DNA of 64,000 nt from Candidatus Gastranaerophilales bacterium (GTDB lineage: Bacteria; Cyanobacteriota; Vampirovibrionia; Gastranaerophilales; Gastranaerophilaceae): the NCBI GenBank assembly GCA_944324405.1, contig CALUWF010000001.1, forward strand, positions 1 through 64,000, in the 5' to 3' direction. This document shows, piece by piece, positions 9,372 to 17,690 of the stretch. How positions within the stretch are numbered: position 1 is the stretch's first letter; every line of letters starts with the position of its first letter. A model generated the notes under the pieces. It searched no databases. It worked only from the letters and a program-made list of their open reading frames with translations, and had not been told where the DNA came from. Made by a program: the position numbers and the translations under genes.

Positions 9372-10476
9372 ATGTCGGAAACAAAAGAAGAACTGAAACA
9401 AATAACCACCACCCTAAAGCCGCGGCTTGAAGCGGCGGGAAGGTGTCTTTGACCTTGACGGTCTTAAAAATTCCCTAAAAAATCTTGATGAAAAACTGCG
9501 TGATGAAAATATATGGAATAATCAGGAAGAAGCCTCAAAGCTTTTAAAAGAACAAAAAGAGGTAAAATCTTCTCTTGAAAAATTTGAAAAGTGGACAGGT
9601 ATTTTGGAAGATGCGCTTTTAAGCCTTGAACTTGATGATGAGGGGCTTATGTGCGAAGCGCTGGCAGGCGTTAAAAATCTTGAAAAAGAGCTTGATAAAT
9701 TTGATTTAGAGCAGATGTTAAGCGGCGAGTATGATAAAAACGACGCCATTTTAACCGTTAACTCGGGCGCGGGCGGCACAGATGCGCAAGACTGGGCGCA
9801 AATGCTTTTAAGGATGTATATGCGCTGGGCACAGCTGCACAATTACGCCTTAGAACTTTTGGATAAATCAGACGGCGAAGAAGCGGGGATTAAATCCGCA
9901 ACCATTAAAATCTCGGGCAAATGGGCGTACGGGTATGCAAAAGCCGAAAAAGGAGTGCACAGGCTTGTTAGAATTTCGCCCTTTAACGCCAACGGCAAAA
10001 GACAGACAAGCTTTGCTTCGGTTGAAGTTACGCCCGTTATAGAAGATTTTGAAAAGAAAATAACAATACCGCCCGATGAAATTGAAATTGAAACAATGCG
10101 CTCGGGCGGCGCGGGCGGACAAAACGTAAATAAAGTAGAAACGGCGGTAAGGATTTATCACAAACCGACCGGAATTGTCGTAAAGTGCCAACAGGAGCGC
10201 TCCCAGCTTCAAAACAGGGAAACCGCCATGCAAATGCTTGCTTCAAAACTTTTAGCCATAAAACAAATGGAGCATGAACAAAAGCTTGCAGGGTTAAAGG
10301 GCGAAGTTATGGATGTAAACTTTGGCTCACAAATCCGCTCTTACGTTTTTCACCCCTATAAACTTGTAAAAGACCACAGAACAGGATTTGAGATGGGTAA
10401 TGTCGACGCTGTTATGAACGGAGAAATAGACGGGTTTATTGAAGAGTATTTAAGATTTGGGGAAAAGAAGAATTAA
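9372..10476 (+). CDS. prfB: Peptide chain release factor 2, with programmed +1 frameshift
   Basis: Releases peptides at UGA and UAA. Reading starts at ATG 9372 and runs 26 codons to an in-frame TGA at 9450-9452. The remainder lies in the +1 frame from GAC at 9451, giving 367 aa in total, the normal RF2 length. The slip site is CTT TGA C (9447-9453), preceded by a purine-rich internal SD-like GGGAAGG. This is the known RF2 autoregulation: low RF2 makes the ribosome pause on UGA and slip. The RF2 anticodon-like motif SPF (RISPFN) and the catalytic GGQ ([11 protein letters not shown]) are both in the second frame. Confidence 0.96.
9447..9453 (+). promoter_or_regulatory. Programmed +1 ribosomal frameshift site of prfB
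   Basis: CTTTGAC, with the UGA stop at codon 27, is the conserved RF2 recoding site. The purine tract GGGAAGG ends three bases upstream, matching the internal Shine-Dalgarno that stimulates slippage in E. coli prfB. Confidence 0.92.
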
Positions 10477-10504
10477 AAAAGCGGGCATAAAGCCCGCTTT
10501 TTTA
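10475..10504 (+). terminator. Rho-independent terminator after prfB (bidirectional)
   Basis: Perfect stem GCGGGC (10481-10486) / GCCCGC (10492-10497) with loop ATAAA, preceded by an A-run and followed by a T-run. The symmetry lets it serve both prfB and the convergent gene. Confidence 0.9.
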
Positions 10505-11497
10505 AAGACTAATAAACCTATGTCCTATTTCACTTTCTTTTCTAGTACCATCTTTTGCAATATCAATAATTTTTTTGTAGCCCTCACTGCCTTTGTCAAG
10601 GTACTCAACAATTATTTGCCTTGAACCGTCATCAGCTATTTTTGTTGTTTGCTTTGCAAATGGTTTACCATTTTTCAAAGTTTCAACCACTTGATTTCCG
10701 TCTTTATCGGTATATTTTTCTACCCGTTTTATAAATGTTTCACCTGAACTAAAAGCAGGTTTACGAGTATAAACAGGTTTTTTTGCTATTACATTTCCTG
10801 CTTCATCTTTTGTTAAAATGTAGTGCCTAAAAAAGTTTTTATTTTTAAAAGTTACATCCTTCGGTGCATCCACCTCTTGGAACGTCTTTTTCCAAGTACC
10901 GTCTTGTTGCTTTTCCACAACATCTTGCAGAGTATCACCAAGTATATTTTTGTATTCATTAACAATTTTTTTATCAGTTATTATTGTTTTTCGTCCGCTT
11001 GGAAGCCATACTTCTGCAACTTTTTGAGAGTAATCGCGGTAGAAATTTTCCACAGTCCTTACACCGTCTTTTTCTGTGTAAACTTTTTTACTATAGGGTT
11101 GAAGCCCAAATTTATAACCTTTAAATTCTCCTCCGTCAACATATTTTGTTGATGACTTTAGCACACCGTTTGCATATTCAAGTGCATATTTGTCTTTTTT
11201 ATTTGTAACATTAATCACGCCGCTATAAGGTTTACCCTTAACAGTAGCTACGCCTTTATCAAACTTGCCTATTTTCCTAAAATCGTCAATGCTTAACTCT
11301 GAAGGAGCCTTCTTACCTCTTGAAATAGCAACAGCCGCAATTCCGACTGCCGCAAGTGCGCTAAGGCCGAGTGCAATTTTACCTTTATTATCTTTTATAA
11401 CTTCTTTGATATCTTTTTTATCATTAGGAGCTGTTACTGCAGATGTTTCTTGAGCACCTTTAAATGTAGCAGCATTTGACACTGAACCAATTTTCAT
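10502..11497 (-). CDS. Uncharacterised membrane-anchored protein with F-K-G N-terminal motif
   Basis: A 331-aa protein of unknown function. The N-terminus carries ATFKGAQ at about residues 12-18. One hydrophobic helix follows (about 42-62, IALGLSALAAVGIAAVAI), capped by SRGKK. The rest is soluble and contains repeated short strands such as GKPYSGVINVTNKKDK-YALEY and GKPFAKQTTKI that resemble MORN-type or antitoxin-like beta repeats. The ATG at 11497 is chosen over a TTG at 11503 because GAAGG lies six bases upstream. The same N-terminal layout (F-x-G, then an Ala/Gly helix ending in AI-x-x-GK) recurs in the gene at 63535. Confidence 0.75.
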   Translation of the reverse strand: MKIGSVSNAATFKGAQETSAVTAPNDKKDIKEVIKDNKGKIALGLSALAAVGIAAVAISRGKKAPSELSIDDFRKIGKFDKGVATVKGKPYSGVINVTNKKDKYALEYANGVLKSSTKYVDGGEFKGYKFGLQPYSKKVYTEKDGVRTVENFYRDYSQKVAEVWLPSGRKTIITDKKIVNEYKNILGDTLQDVVEKQQDGTWKKTFQEVDAPKDVTFKNKNFFRHYILTKDEAGNVIAKKPVYTRKPAFSSGETFIKRVEKYTDKDGNQVVETLKNGKPFAKQTTKIADDGSRQIIVEYLDKGSEGYKKIIDIAKDGTRKESEIGHRFISL

Positions 11498-11656
11498 TTT
11501 CAACCTTCTTTTTTATTAAACACTTTATATACCATGAAAAAAATATAAATAATTTTTTTTGCCATTTTTACTTAATTTTTTAATATTTTGTTACATTATT
11601 TAGCCATATTTATAAATAATTAATTTATTAAACCATTTAACTATTTATTATAAGTT

Positions 11657-11980
11657 ATGATAATGAAATATCAAGAATTAATTAACAGCGGCATAAAAAA
11701 TCTCAGAAAAAGTCACAATTTAACACAGGAAGAATTTGCGGAAAAAATAGGCATAAGTATACAAGGGCTCTCTAACATTGAAAGAAACCGTTACCAGCCG
11801 ACATCGGATACGGTGGATAAAATATGCAGTGTCTTTAAAATAACGCCTTATGAACTGATTTTGCCAAAGTCGGACGATTGCGAAGACTTGATTAAAAATA
11901 TCACCCTTATGCTCAAACGCTGTACAAAAAGGCAGTTGAAAAAGATATATAAAATTATTGATATACTGATTAAATTTTAG
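11657..11980 (+). CDS. XRE-family HTH transcriptional regulator
   Basis: A 107-aa DNA-binding protein. The N-terminal Cro/C1 helix-turn-helix reads IRKSHNLTQEEFAEKIGIS-like, with IQGLSNIERNRYQPTSDTVDKIC as the recognition and scaffold helices. A short C-terminal extension rich in Lys and Cys follows, with no clear effector domain. A TATTAT lies five bases before the ATG and no Shine-Dalgarno is obvious. It stands alone between a divergent membrane-protein gene and hisS, so its target is unknown. An internal ATG at 11663 is an alternative start. Confidence 0.85.
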   Translation: MIMKYQELINSGIKNLRKSHNLTQEEFAEKIGISIQGLSNIERNRYQPTSDTVDKICSVFKITPYELILPKSDDCEDLIKNITLMLKRCTKRQLKKIYKIIDILIKF

Positions 11981-11984
11981 TTTT

Positions 11985-12014
11985 ATAGTAAAATATTCCT
12001 TGGAAATTAAGGAA
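11985..12014 (+). promoter_or_regulatory. hisS promoter element and small hairpin over its SD
   Basis: ATAGTAAAATA (11985-11995) resembles the -10 region seen at prfB. Immediately downstream, TTCCTT (11996-12001) can pair with AAGGAA (12009-12014), which is the likely ribosome-binding site of hisS. This could tune translation; the stem is only six pairs. Confidence 0.4.
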
Positions 12015-12021
12015 AGAGAAA

Positions 12022-13245
12022 ATGATTAAAGCACAGCGCGGAACAAAGGATATAATCGGACAAGACACGCTCAGTTGGCAAAAAATACAACAAAACGCAA
12101 AAGAGATTTTTCAAAATGCAAACTATAGCGAAATAAGGACACCCATTTTTGAAGCAACGGAACTCTTTAAACGCGGGGTGGGCGATTCAACGGATATTGT
12201 CAATAAAGAGATGTATACTTTTTGTATAGGCGGCGCAGATAAAAACGAAAATTCCATAACTCTTCGCCCTGAAAACACCGCAGGGGTAGTAAGAGCGTAC
12301 ATTGAACACAACATTTCAAGGCAATCTCCGCCGCAAAAATTTTGGTACTTTGGCCCGATGTTTCGCTATGAACGCCCGCAGGCCGGACGCCAAAGACAAT
12401 TTCATCAAATCGGAATTGAACTTTTCGGCGCAAAAGAGGCTTCGGCAGATGCGGAAGCAATCCTTATCGCGCAAGAGTTTTTAGGCTCATTGGGACTTAA
12501 TAATCTTGAAGTTGAAATCAATACTCTCGGCTGTCAAAAATGCCGTGAAAGCTATAAAAAGGCAATTAAGGAAGTCCTTAAGCCTTATATTGGCGAACTT
12601 TGCGAAGATTGCTCGGTAAGGTTTGAAAAAAATCCTCTAAGAATGCTTGATTGCAAAAACGAAAACTGTCAAAAGGTTTTTGAGCGCGATGAAATCAAAA
12701 AAGTGGTGCTTGGAGATTTTGTATGCGATGAGTGCAAAGCTCATTTTGATGAAGTTTTGGGATATCTTGATGTGCTCGGCGTCAAATACAACCGCAATAA
12801 AATGCTTGTAAGGGGGCTTGATTATTACAACCGCACGGTTTTTGAAATAAAAAGCTCCGCTTTAGGCTCACAAAGTGCGGTTTGCGGCGGAGGAAGATAT
12901 GACGGACTTGTTGAAATGCTCGGCGGCACGCCGACCCCTGCCGTTGGCTGGGCAATGGGCGTTGAAAGACTTTTTGAACTTATTAAAAAAGTTGAGCCAA
13001 AAAAGCTTGATTACTTTGTGGTTTCAAAATTTCCCAAAGAAGCCCTAAAGTTGTGCCAAAAATTAAGACGCAAAGGCCTTAGCTGTGATTTTGACATGCA
13101 AAACAGAAAATTTGCAAAACAGCTTGAAAAAGCTGCAAAAATTGCAAACTATGCAATAATTATAGGCGAAGAAGAGCTTGAAAAAGGCTTCTATACCGTT
13201 AAAGACCTCTCTTGCGGCACGCAGGAACAAAGAAGCGAAATTTAG
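12022..13245 (+). CDS. hisS: Histidyl-tRNA synthetase
   Basis: Charges tRNA-His. The 407-aa protein is slightly shorter than the usual 420-430. The class II motifs are present: RGTKDI at the N-terminus, motif 2 FRYERPQAGRQRQFHQ, the histidine-specific VRGLDYYNRTVFE, and motif 3 around PAVGWAMGVERL. The C-terminal anticodon-binding domain (KAALKLC-like, then NYAIIIGEEELEKG) is short. The gene is preceded by AAGGAAAG. Confidence 0.96.
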   Translation: MIKAQRGTKDIIGQDTLSWQKIQQNAKEIFQNANYSEIRTPIFEATELFKRGVGDSTDIVNKEMYTFCIGGADKNENSITLRPENTAGVVRAYIEHNISRQSPPQKFWYFGPMFRYERPQAGRQRQFHQIGIELFGAKEASADAEAILIAQEFLGSLGLNNLEVEINTLGCQKCRESYKKAIKEVLKPYIGELCEDCSVRFEKNPLRMLDCKNENCQKVFERDEIKKVVLGDFVCDECKAHFDEVLGYLDVLGVKYNRNKMLVRGLDYYNRTVFEIKSSALGSQSAVCGGGRYDGLVEMLGGTPTPAVGWAMGVERLFELIKKVEPKKLDYFVVSKFPKEALKLCQKLRRKGLSCDFDMQNRKFAKQLEKAAKIANYAIIIGEEELEKGFYTVKDLSCGTQEQRSEI

Positions 13246-13312
13246 ATTTTCAAAAAACTTTCCTTATAAAATAAATATGTCATAATATTTTTACACGAGG
13301 AGTTTTTTAAGG

Positions 13313-13984
13313 ATGAGTATTATGAAAAAGTTTAAATTAACACTTTTGGGCACTTTTTTGGCATTAAGCCTTGTATTCCCAAACAGTGCAAACGCACAGC
13401 AGGAAGTGCAAAAAGGGCAAGTTTCGCTACCCGGCGAAGAGCTGATGAAAACATATAAGAAATGTACAAAAGACTACAATGTTATTGAGGCGCTGGAGCT
13501 TTTAAAACAAACAACCGGCGAGTATTCAAGAAAGGCAATTTTGGGCGAAAACCTTACCCAAAAACCGGTTAAAATAGAGTTTAGAAATCTTTCCGAAATA
13601 AATCCTGCTTATGCAAATTTTGACGCCTTGGGATGGAAAAAATCAAATAAACTCTATATCTACATTAACAAAAAACACCAGGACGCACCAAAAGAGGCAC
13701 TTGCGGCACTTTTGGCGCATGAGGCCATCCATCAAGATGAACTTAACTCTCTAAATGAAGAAACGTACGCCTGGACGCTTGAGGCCGCTGTTTGGACGCA
13801 ATTGAGCGAAGAAAAACCGGAATTGCAAAAAATTTCCCACCCGCTTGTCGAAAGGGAAAGAGTTATTAAAAAGCTTTTTGAAAAAGGCAACTACACAAGC
13901 GCGTACATAAGAAAATTTGTTATTTCAAACAAAGGATATCAAAATCTGCCGGAACGCTCACCCGGGTTTGAAGAAAATTTATAA
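13313..13984 (+). CDS. Exported HExxH zinc-metallopeptidase-like protein
   Basis: A 223-aa protein with a clear signal peptide (about residues 1-28, ending in ANA). The motif HEAIH at 136-140 fits the zincin consensus HExxH, and a downstream acidic helix (NEETYAWTLEA) could give the third ligand. The protein is small and no known peptidase family was recognised; the central part includes a strand-rich LYIYIN segment. Predicted substrate and location are cell envelope or outside; this is inference. A GAGGAG lies upstream; ATG 13322 is an alternative start. It is terminated by a hairpin inside the convergent gene. Confidence 0.7.
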   Translation: MSIMKKFKLTLLGTFLALSLVFPNSANAQQEVQKGQVSLPGEELMKTYKKCTKDYNVIEALELLKQTTGEYSRKAILGENLTQKPVKIEFRNLSEINPAYANFDALGWKKSNKLYIYINKKHQDAPKEALAALLAHEAIHQDELNSLNEETYAWTLEAAVWTQLSEEKPELQKISHPLVERERVIKKLFEKGNYTSAYIRKFVISNKGYQNLPERSPGFEENL

Positions 13985-13986
13985 TT

Positions 13987-14370
13987 TTACGCACTGCCCG
14001 TTAAAAACTTAACGGGCTTTGTTTTTTCACCCTCAACCCAAATTTGCGCACTTGCAAGCTCGTCCTGAACCGGCGTAATTTGTTCTTTTGTGTGAATTGC
14101 ATAGGGGATATCTATAAAGCTTATGACTTCAAGCTTTTCAACATAAAATTCTTTTGCGCCGCAGTTTGTGCAAAATTTTTCTTTTGGCATTACTTCGCCA
14201 AAATACATCTTGGCTTCTCTTTTTACCTCACAGCAGGCACAGCGCACAATGTAGAAATATTTTTTTAAATAAGCGCCGCAGTCCGGGCAATAGCCCTCAT
14301 TTGTATTAATTAGCGCGTGGGTGTGATTACAGGATGACTTTTTTAAAAACAAATCAATTAAATTAATCAT
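13987..14370 (-). CDS. Zinc-ribbon protein of unknown function
   Basis: A 127-aa cytoplasmic protein with CxxC pairs CPDC, CACC and CTNC plus an early CNHTH, enough for two zinc ribbons. The C-terminal 50 residues have no recognisable motif. Zinc ribbons of this kind bind nucleic acids or proteins. Its last codons overlap the terminator of the convergent gene, so that hairpin is under coding constraint as well. Confidence 0.7.
   Translation of the reverse strand: MINLIDLFLKKSSCNHTHALINTNEGYCPDCGAYLKKYFYIVRCACCEVKREAKMYFGEVMPKEKFCTNCGAKEFYVEKLEVISFIDIPYAIHTKEQITPVQDELASAQIWVEGEKTKPVKFLTGSA
13996..14027 (+). terminator. Rho-independent terminator inside the convergent gene's 3' end
   Basis: Stem GCCCGTTAA (13996-14004) / TTAACGGGC (14009-14017) with loop AAAC, followed by TTTGTTTTTT. 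It serves the plus-strand gene ending at 13984 and lies within the final codons of the minus-strand zinc-ribbon gene. Confidence 0.85.
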
Positions 14371-14400
14371 AGCTTGTTTTTAAGGCTAAAAATACTAAAG

Positions 14401-14715
14401 TCAACTGTTTTTTACAAATTCGTCTTTAATTTTTCCTTTTTTCTTTTTAATAAACAGTCTTACAATTGTTATACGCAGTTTTCTAAAAAAACGTTTTATC
14501 TTATCAAATAAATCAAAAGAAAACTCAGGAGCCTCTTCGCTAAGATCAGAAGATTTTTCAAAACTGTCTTCTTCATTGTTATTGTTAAATTTAATTGCCT
14601 CATCAGACTCTTCGCGCATAAAATAACCGAGGTTTCCGCCGCCTCCGTTATTCATCATACTCTGCGCTTCCTGTATTGAAGGGATATTTGAAGGGCCGTT
14701 GATATTAAATGACAT
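14401..14715 (-). CDS. Small protein with acidic middle and basic C-terminal helix
   Basis: A 104-aa protein that was not recognised. The N-terminus is Asn/Ser/Gly-rich (MNNGGGGN), the middle is acidic, and the C-terminus (IKRFFRKLRITIVRLFIKKKK region) is a strongly basic amphipathic stretch that could lie on a membrane. A TATAAT lies about 28 bases upstream of the start codon on the minus strand. No partner gene is evident. Confidence 0.6.
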   Translation of the reverse strand: MSFNINGPSNIPSIQEAQSMMNNGGGGNLGYFMREESDEAIKFNNNNEEDSFEKSSDLSEEAPEFSFDLFDKIKRFFRKLRITIVRLFIKKKKGKIKDEFVKNS

Positions 14716-14795
14716 ATTTGCTCATTCTTAATTAAACTTTACAATTTTATTATACCTCATTTTTTACAATTGTAGTATATTTTTATTAAGAATTA

Positions 14796-15683
14796 TTAAG
14801 CATTAGAACTTAGTTTGTACGCCGTTTTTATTGCCTCGACCATACTTGTTTCATCAGCAATCCCCTTGCCCGCAATGTCATACGCCGTTCCGCAGGAAGG
14901 AGAAGTGCGAATTACCTTAAGTCCTATTGTTGTATTTACCGTTTTATCAAAGCAAAGCGCTTTTACCGGGCAAAGACCCTGGTCATGATAACAGGCAACT
15001 ATTGCATCATAATCTTGCTTTTGCCCTGTTAAATATTTTTTTCCCACACGTGCAAAAAGAGCGTCTGCGCTTTTTGGCTCGGTGATTTCAATTCCTTCCT
15101 CGTTTAATTTTTTTATTGCGGGTGTAATTATTTCAATTTCTTCCCTTCCGAGCATTCCGCCTTCGCCTGCATGCGGATTTAGCGCGCACATCGCAATTTT
15201 AGGGTTTTCAATCTTGCAGTATTTCTTTAAAAAAGTGTTTAGCCTTGTGATTTTATCTGTAATCATGTCTTTGGTGATTTTAACATCTTTAAGTGCAAGA
15301 TGGCGCGTTAACAGCATGACGCGAAAATCATCCGCTATAAAAAGCATCTCCGCATCAGCCCCGAGAAGTTTTTGCAAAACTTCAGTCTGGCCGGAAAAAT
15401 TATATCCCGCCTGCAAAAGGGCGTATTTTGAAACAGGAGCGGTAACAATTGCCGAAATTTTATTTTCAAGTGCCAAATTTGCCGCACATTCAAGAGTTTT
15501 ATAGCAAAATTCTCCGTTATTTGAATCATCTATTTTTATTGTATCGTAGCGTTTATCGACTTCATGTCCGATAATTAAAATTTCGTTTGTCGGTAAATTA
15601 AGCTTATGAAGGGCTTTTTGCGTGATTTCATCTCCAATACCCTTGATATCACCCGTTGTAATTGCAATTTTATACATTTTCAT
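14796..15683 (-). CDS. pdxA: PdxA-family 4-phospho-hydroxy-acid dehydrogenase
   Basis: A 295-aa NAD-dependent, metal-dependent dehydrogenase. TTGDIKGIGDEI at the N-terminus, NPHAGEGGMLGREE and CYHDQGLCPVKAL near the end are PdxA signatures, including metal-ligand histidines. Two roles are possible: 4-hydroxythreonine-4-phosphate oxidation in vitamin B6 synthesis, or (as PdxA2) oxidation of D-threonate/erythronate 4-phosphate. The short overlap with a DUF1537 kinase favours the second role, because that pair is the known four-carbon acid sugar pathway. ATG 15683 is preferred over an upstream TTG; 15677 is also possible. Confidence 0.85.
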   Translation of the reverse strand: MKMYKIAITTGDIKGIGDEITQKALHKLNLPTNEILIIGHEVDKRYDTIKIDDSNNGEFCYKTLECAANLALENKISAIVTAPVSKYALLQAGYNFSGQTEVLQKLLGADAEMLFIADDFRVMLLTRHLALKDVKITKDMITDKITRLNTFLKKYCKIENPKIAMCALNPHAGEGGMLGREEIEIITPAIKKLNEEGIEITEPKSADALFARVGKKYLTGQKQDYDAIVACYHDQGLCPVKALCFDKTVNTTIGLKVIRTSPSCGTAYDIAGKGIADETSMVEAIKTAYKLSSNA

Positions 15684-16989
15684 GATGCTCAAAATATTGA
15701 ATTATTTCCACCAGTGTCGTGGCAGTGCCCAGATTTCCGGATTTTGTAACGATTAACTGCGCACTTGAATCTATACATAAAGGAATAGCAGGCAAAATCG
15801 CGTCTGCAACCTGCAAATATTTTGACTCAATTGCTTCACAGCAGGCACGGGAAGTTTCTCCGCCGATTGTAATTAAAATAAAATCCGAACGTTTTTTAAT
15901 TTCGCGTGCAAGTTCGGCCAAATAACCCGTAATTCTTTTTGAAAGTGCCTCTTTTGTTATGCCTTCGTCAATCAAAAGGTTTTTTGCCTCGTCTGTTTTT
16001 ACTTCCTCTAAAACATTGCACACATGAACCGCTACAATATTATCCTGTACAAGATTATCGCAAATCCGCTTGATTACGTTTTCGTTTATACCCTCTATAA
16101 TATCCTTCAGAGTAAGACATAAAAAATAAGATTTATTTGAATAGTCTTCTTCATTTTCAAGTTTTTGTATTTGCAGGGCGCTTATATTTGAAGCCGAACC
16201 CGAGAGGATAAGTTTAGGAAGCCTTGGCACCATGCGTGTAGCCTTATTTACTTTCATATCCCCAAGCCAAAAAGGTGCAAGCGCCTGCGCAAGCCCTGCC
16301 GAGCCGCAGGGTAGAATATCGTACTGTGATTTTTGCATTGCAAGAACAATTTGTTCAAAGTCAATGGTTGAAACACAATCCGCGACTATAATCTTTTTTC
16401 CCGCGGCGATAATTTCATTGAGCTTTTGCGCTATGGGGCCGGCGCCTTTTGCGATAACATTAAGCTCTATCGAATCGACCATAGATTTTGCGTTTTCGCC
16501 GAGCGGTTTTTTTAAAATATCCGGGACATAAGACTCATAAATCGGCGCGCCGGGATCGCGTGCGGCGTCCGTACGCTCAATCGGTACACCCTTTAAAAGC
16601 TGATAACCGCCGATTGTAATTCTGCCCTCCTGTACATAAGCAGGTGCAACAACCGCAGCATCTTTGCCCGTTGCCTCAAGGGCGGCAAAAATTTCATAGG
16701 TTATATTACCTCTTAGTGTTGAGTCAATTTTTTTATAAAAATGTTCAACGTTTAAATTGTCCCTCAAAACGCTTGCCGTATCGTAGACCACTTTTGCGGC
16801 ATCGTTTTTATCAATATTTCGCGTTTCGGTTGAAATTGCCCATGTGCCGACATTTACATGGTTTTGAAGTTCATCATTATATCCCAAGAGTATTTCCGTA
16901 TTTGAACCCTTGAGAAAAAATTGCAAGGCTGTATCGTTTGCGCCCGTTAAATCATCAGCAATTATGCCGATTGAACTCGATAAAATCAT
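15670..16989 (-). CDS. Four-carbon acid sugar kinase family (DUF1537, DtnK/OtnK-like)
   Basis: A 439-aa ATP-dependent kinase. The N-terminal IIADDLTGANDTALQF is the hallmark of the family (substrate-binding domain). The C-terminal nucleotide-binding domain includes ITIGGETSRAC and a late SGNLGTATTLVEI. Known members phosphorylate D-threonate, D-erythronate or 3-oxo-tetronate at position 4. The downstream PdxA homologue would oxidise the product, giving dihydroxyacetone phosphate after decarboxylation. The exact substrate is not determined by sequence. It starts 3 bases after ssb ends. Confidence 0.85.
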   Translation of the reverse strand: MILSSSIGIIADDLTGANDTALQFFLKGSNTEILLGYNDELQNHVNVGTWAISTETRNIDKNDAAKVVYDTASVLRDNLNVEHFYKKIDSTLRGNITYEIFAALEATGKDAAVVAPAYVQEGRITIGGYQLLKGVPIERTDAARDPGAPIYESYVPDILKKPLGENAKSMVDSIELNVIAKGAGPIAQKLNEIIAAGKKIIVADCVSTIDFEQIVLAMQKSQYDILPCGSAGLAQALAPFWLGDMKVNKATRMVPRLPKLILSGSASNISALQIQKLENEEDYSNKSYFLCLTLKDIIEGINENVIKRICDNLVQDNIVAVHVCNVLEEVKTDEAKNLLIDEGITKEALSKRITGYLAELAREIKKRSDFILITIGGETSRACCEAIESKYLQVADAILPAIPLCIDSSAQLIVTKSGNLGTATTLVEIIQYFEHHENV

Positions 16990-16992
16990 ATT

Positions 16993-17322
16993 CTAATTCT
17001 CGTCTTTTTTAGAGCCCATTAAACGTACATTTGTGCCGCGGATTAAATATCTTTCCGCCATTTCGCCATCCGGCGTCTGCCACTTATTCACGGCAAGCCT
17101 GCCCTCAATACCGACGAGCCTGCCTTTTTTGACCCATTCGCCTGCGACTTCTGCCTGTTTATCCCAGACTTCAACATTAAACCAGTCGGTTGTTTCTTCT
17201 TTTGTGCGCGGATTCCAACGGTTTACCGCAACAGAAAAACTTGTGCGCACCTTTCCGCTGTCAAAATATTTCATCTCGGGGTCTTGGCCTACTCTGCCAA
17301 CTATCACAACCGAATTTACCAT
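16993..17322 (-). CDS. ssb: Single-stranded DNA-binding protein, short form
   Basis: A 109-aa OB-fold SSB (MVNSVVIVGRVGQDPE, then WFNVEVWDKQAE and GRLAVNKW). It binds ssDNA in replication and repair. Unlike most bacterial SSBs (about 150-180 aa) it lacks the Gly/Pro-rich linker and the DDxPF tip that recruits partner proteins; it ends GSKKDEN. Short SSBs also occur in cyanobacteria. PriA, a usual partner of the SSB tip, is encoded in this window. A longer paralogue may exist elsewhere. The ATG follows GAAAGG. Confidence 0.9.
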   Translation of the reverse strand: MVNSVVIVGRVGQDPEMKYFDSGKVRTSFSVAVNRWNPRTKEETTDWFNVEVWDKQAEVAGEWVKKGRLVGIEGRLAVNKWQTPDGEMAERYLIRGTNVRLMGSKKDEN

Positions 17323-17386
17323 TATTACAACCTTTCAAATTCTTTTGAAAAAATTATAATACGAATAAAAATCATGCGCAAATCAG

Positions 17387-17563
17387 TTATTTTGCTTTGG
17401 TTATTTTTATACAGGAAGTATTAACATTAATTTCAAGGTCAAGTTTATCTTTATCCGGATTAACATCAAGCAGGGCAAACCAATCAGAAGGAATAATAAC
17501 ACCCCTGCTTGTACCACCAATGTTAACTATGCGTTTAGATAATTTCAATTTGCCTTTTGCCAT
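17387..17563 (-). CDS. AbrB/SpoVT/MazE-type DNA-binding protein, 58 aa
   Basis: A small protein. Its sequence has the swapped-hairpin layout: SKRIVNIGGTSRGVIIPSDW, then a short helix, then LDLEINVNTSCIKITKAK. The IPSDW segment matches the IPxxl core of AbrB-like domains. Members are transition-state regulators or antitoxins. GATAAT lies exactly six bases before the ATG. It diverges from an unknown 77-aa gene across a region with a perfect inverted repeat. Antitoxin function would need an adjacent toxin; the 77-aa protein does not look like MazF or PIN. Confidence 0.7.
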   Translation of the reverse strand: MAKGKLKLSKRIVNIGGTSRGVIIPSDWFALLDVNPDKDKLDLEINVNTSCIKITKAK

Positions 17564-17569
17564 ACAAAA

Positions 17570-17575
17570 ATTATC
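17570..17575 (-). promoter_or_regulatory. -10 box for the AbrB-like gene
   Basis: Minus-strand TGAGATAAT (extended -10) ends six bases before the ATG at 17563. There is no Shine-Dalgarno, so the transcript is probably leaderless. Confidence 0.5.
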
Positions 17576-17643
17576 TCAACAATGGATACAAAATATCATC
17601 TCTTATCTGATGAAAAAATTAATTATTTACAATAAGAATAGTT

Positions 17644-17671
17644 TATACTATAGTAAAAACTATAGTATAAT
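17644..17671 (+). promoter_or_regulatory. Perfect 11-bp inverted repeat overlapping a -10 box (operator)
   Basis: TATACTATAGT (17644-17654) and ACTATAGTATA (17659-17669) are perfect inverted copies separated by AAAA. The right arm overlaps TATAAT (17666-17671), the likely -10 of the gene at 17691. This is the arrangement of a repressor-binding site; the AbrB-like protein next door is a candidate binder. Confidence 0.6.
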
Positions 17672-17690
17672 TATACAAAAGAAAAAGTTT

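Noticed and set aside
17387-17563. Classical MazEF-type toxin-antitoxin with the 77-aa gene as toxin
   Set aside because: The AbrB-like fold is there, but the neighbour is divergent rather than co-directional and has no MazF, PIN or RelE features. Kept only as a possibility in the findings.
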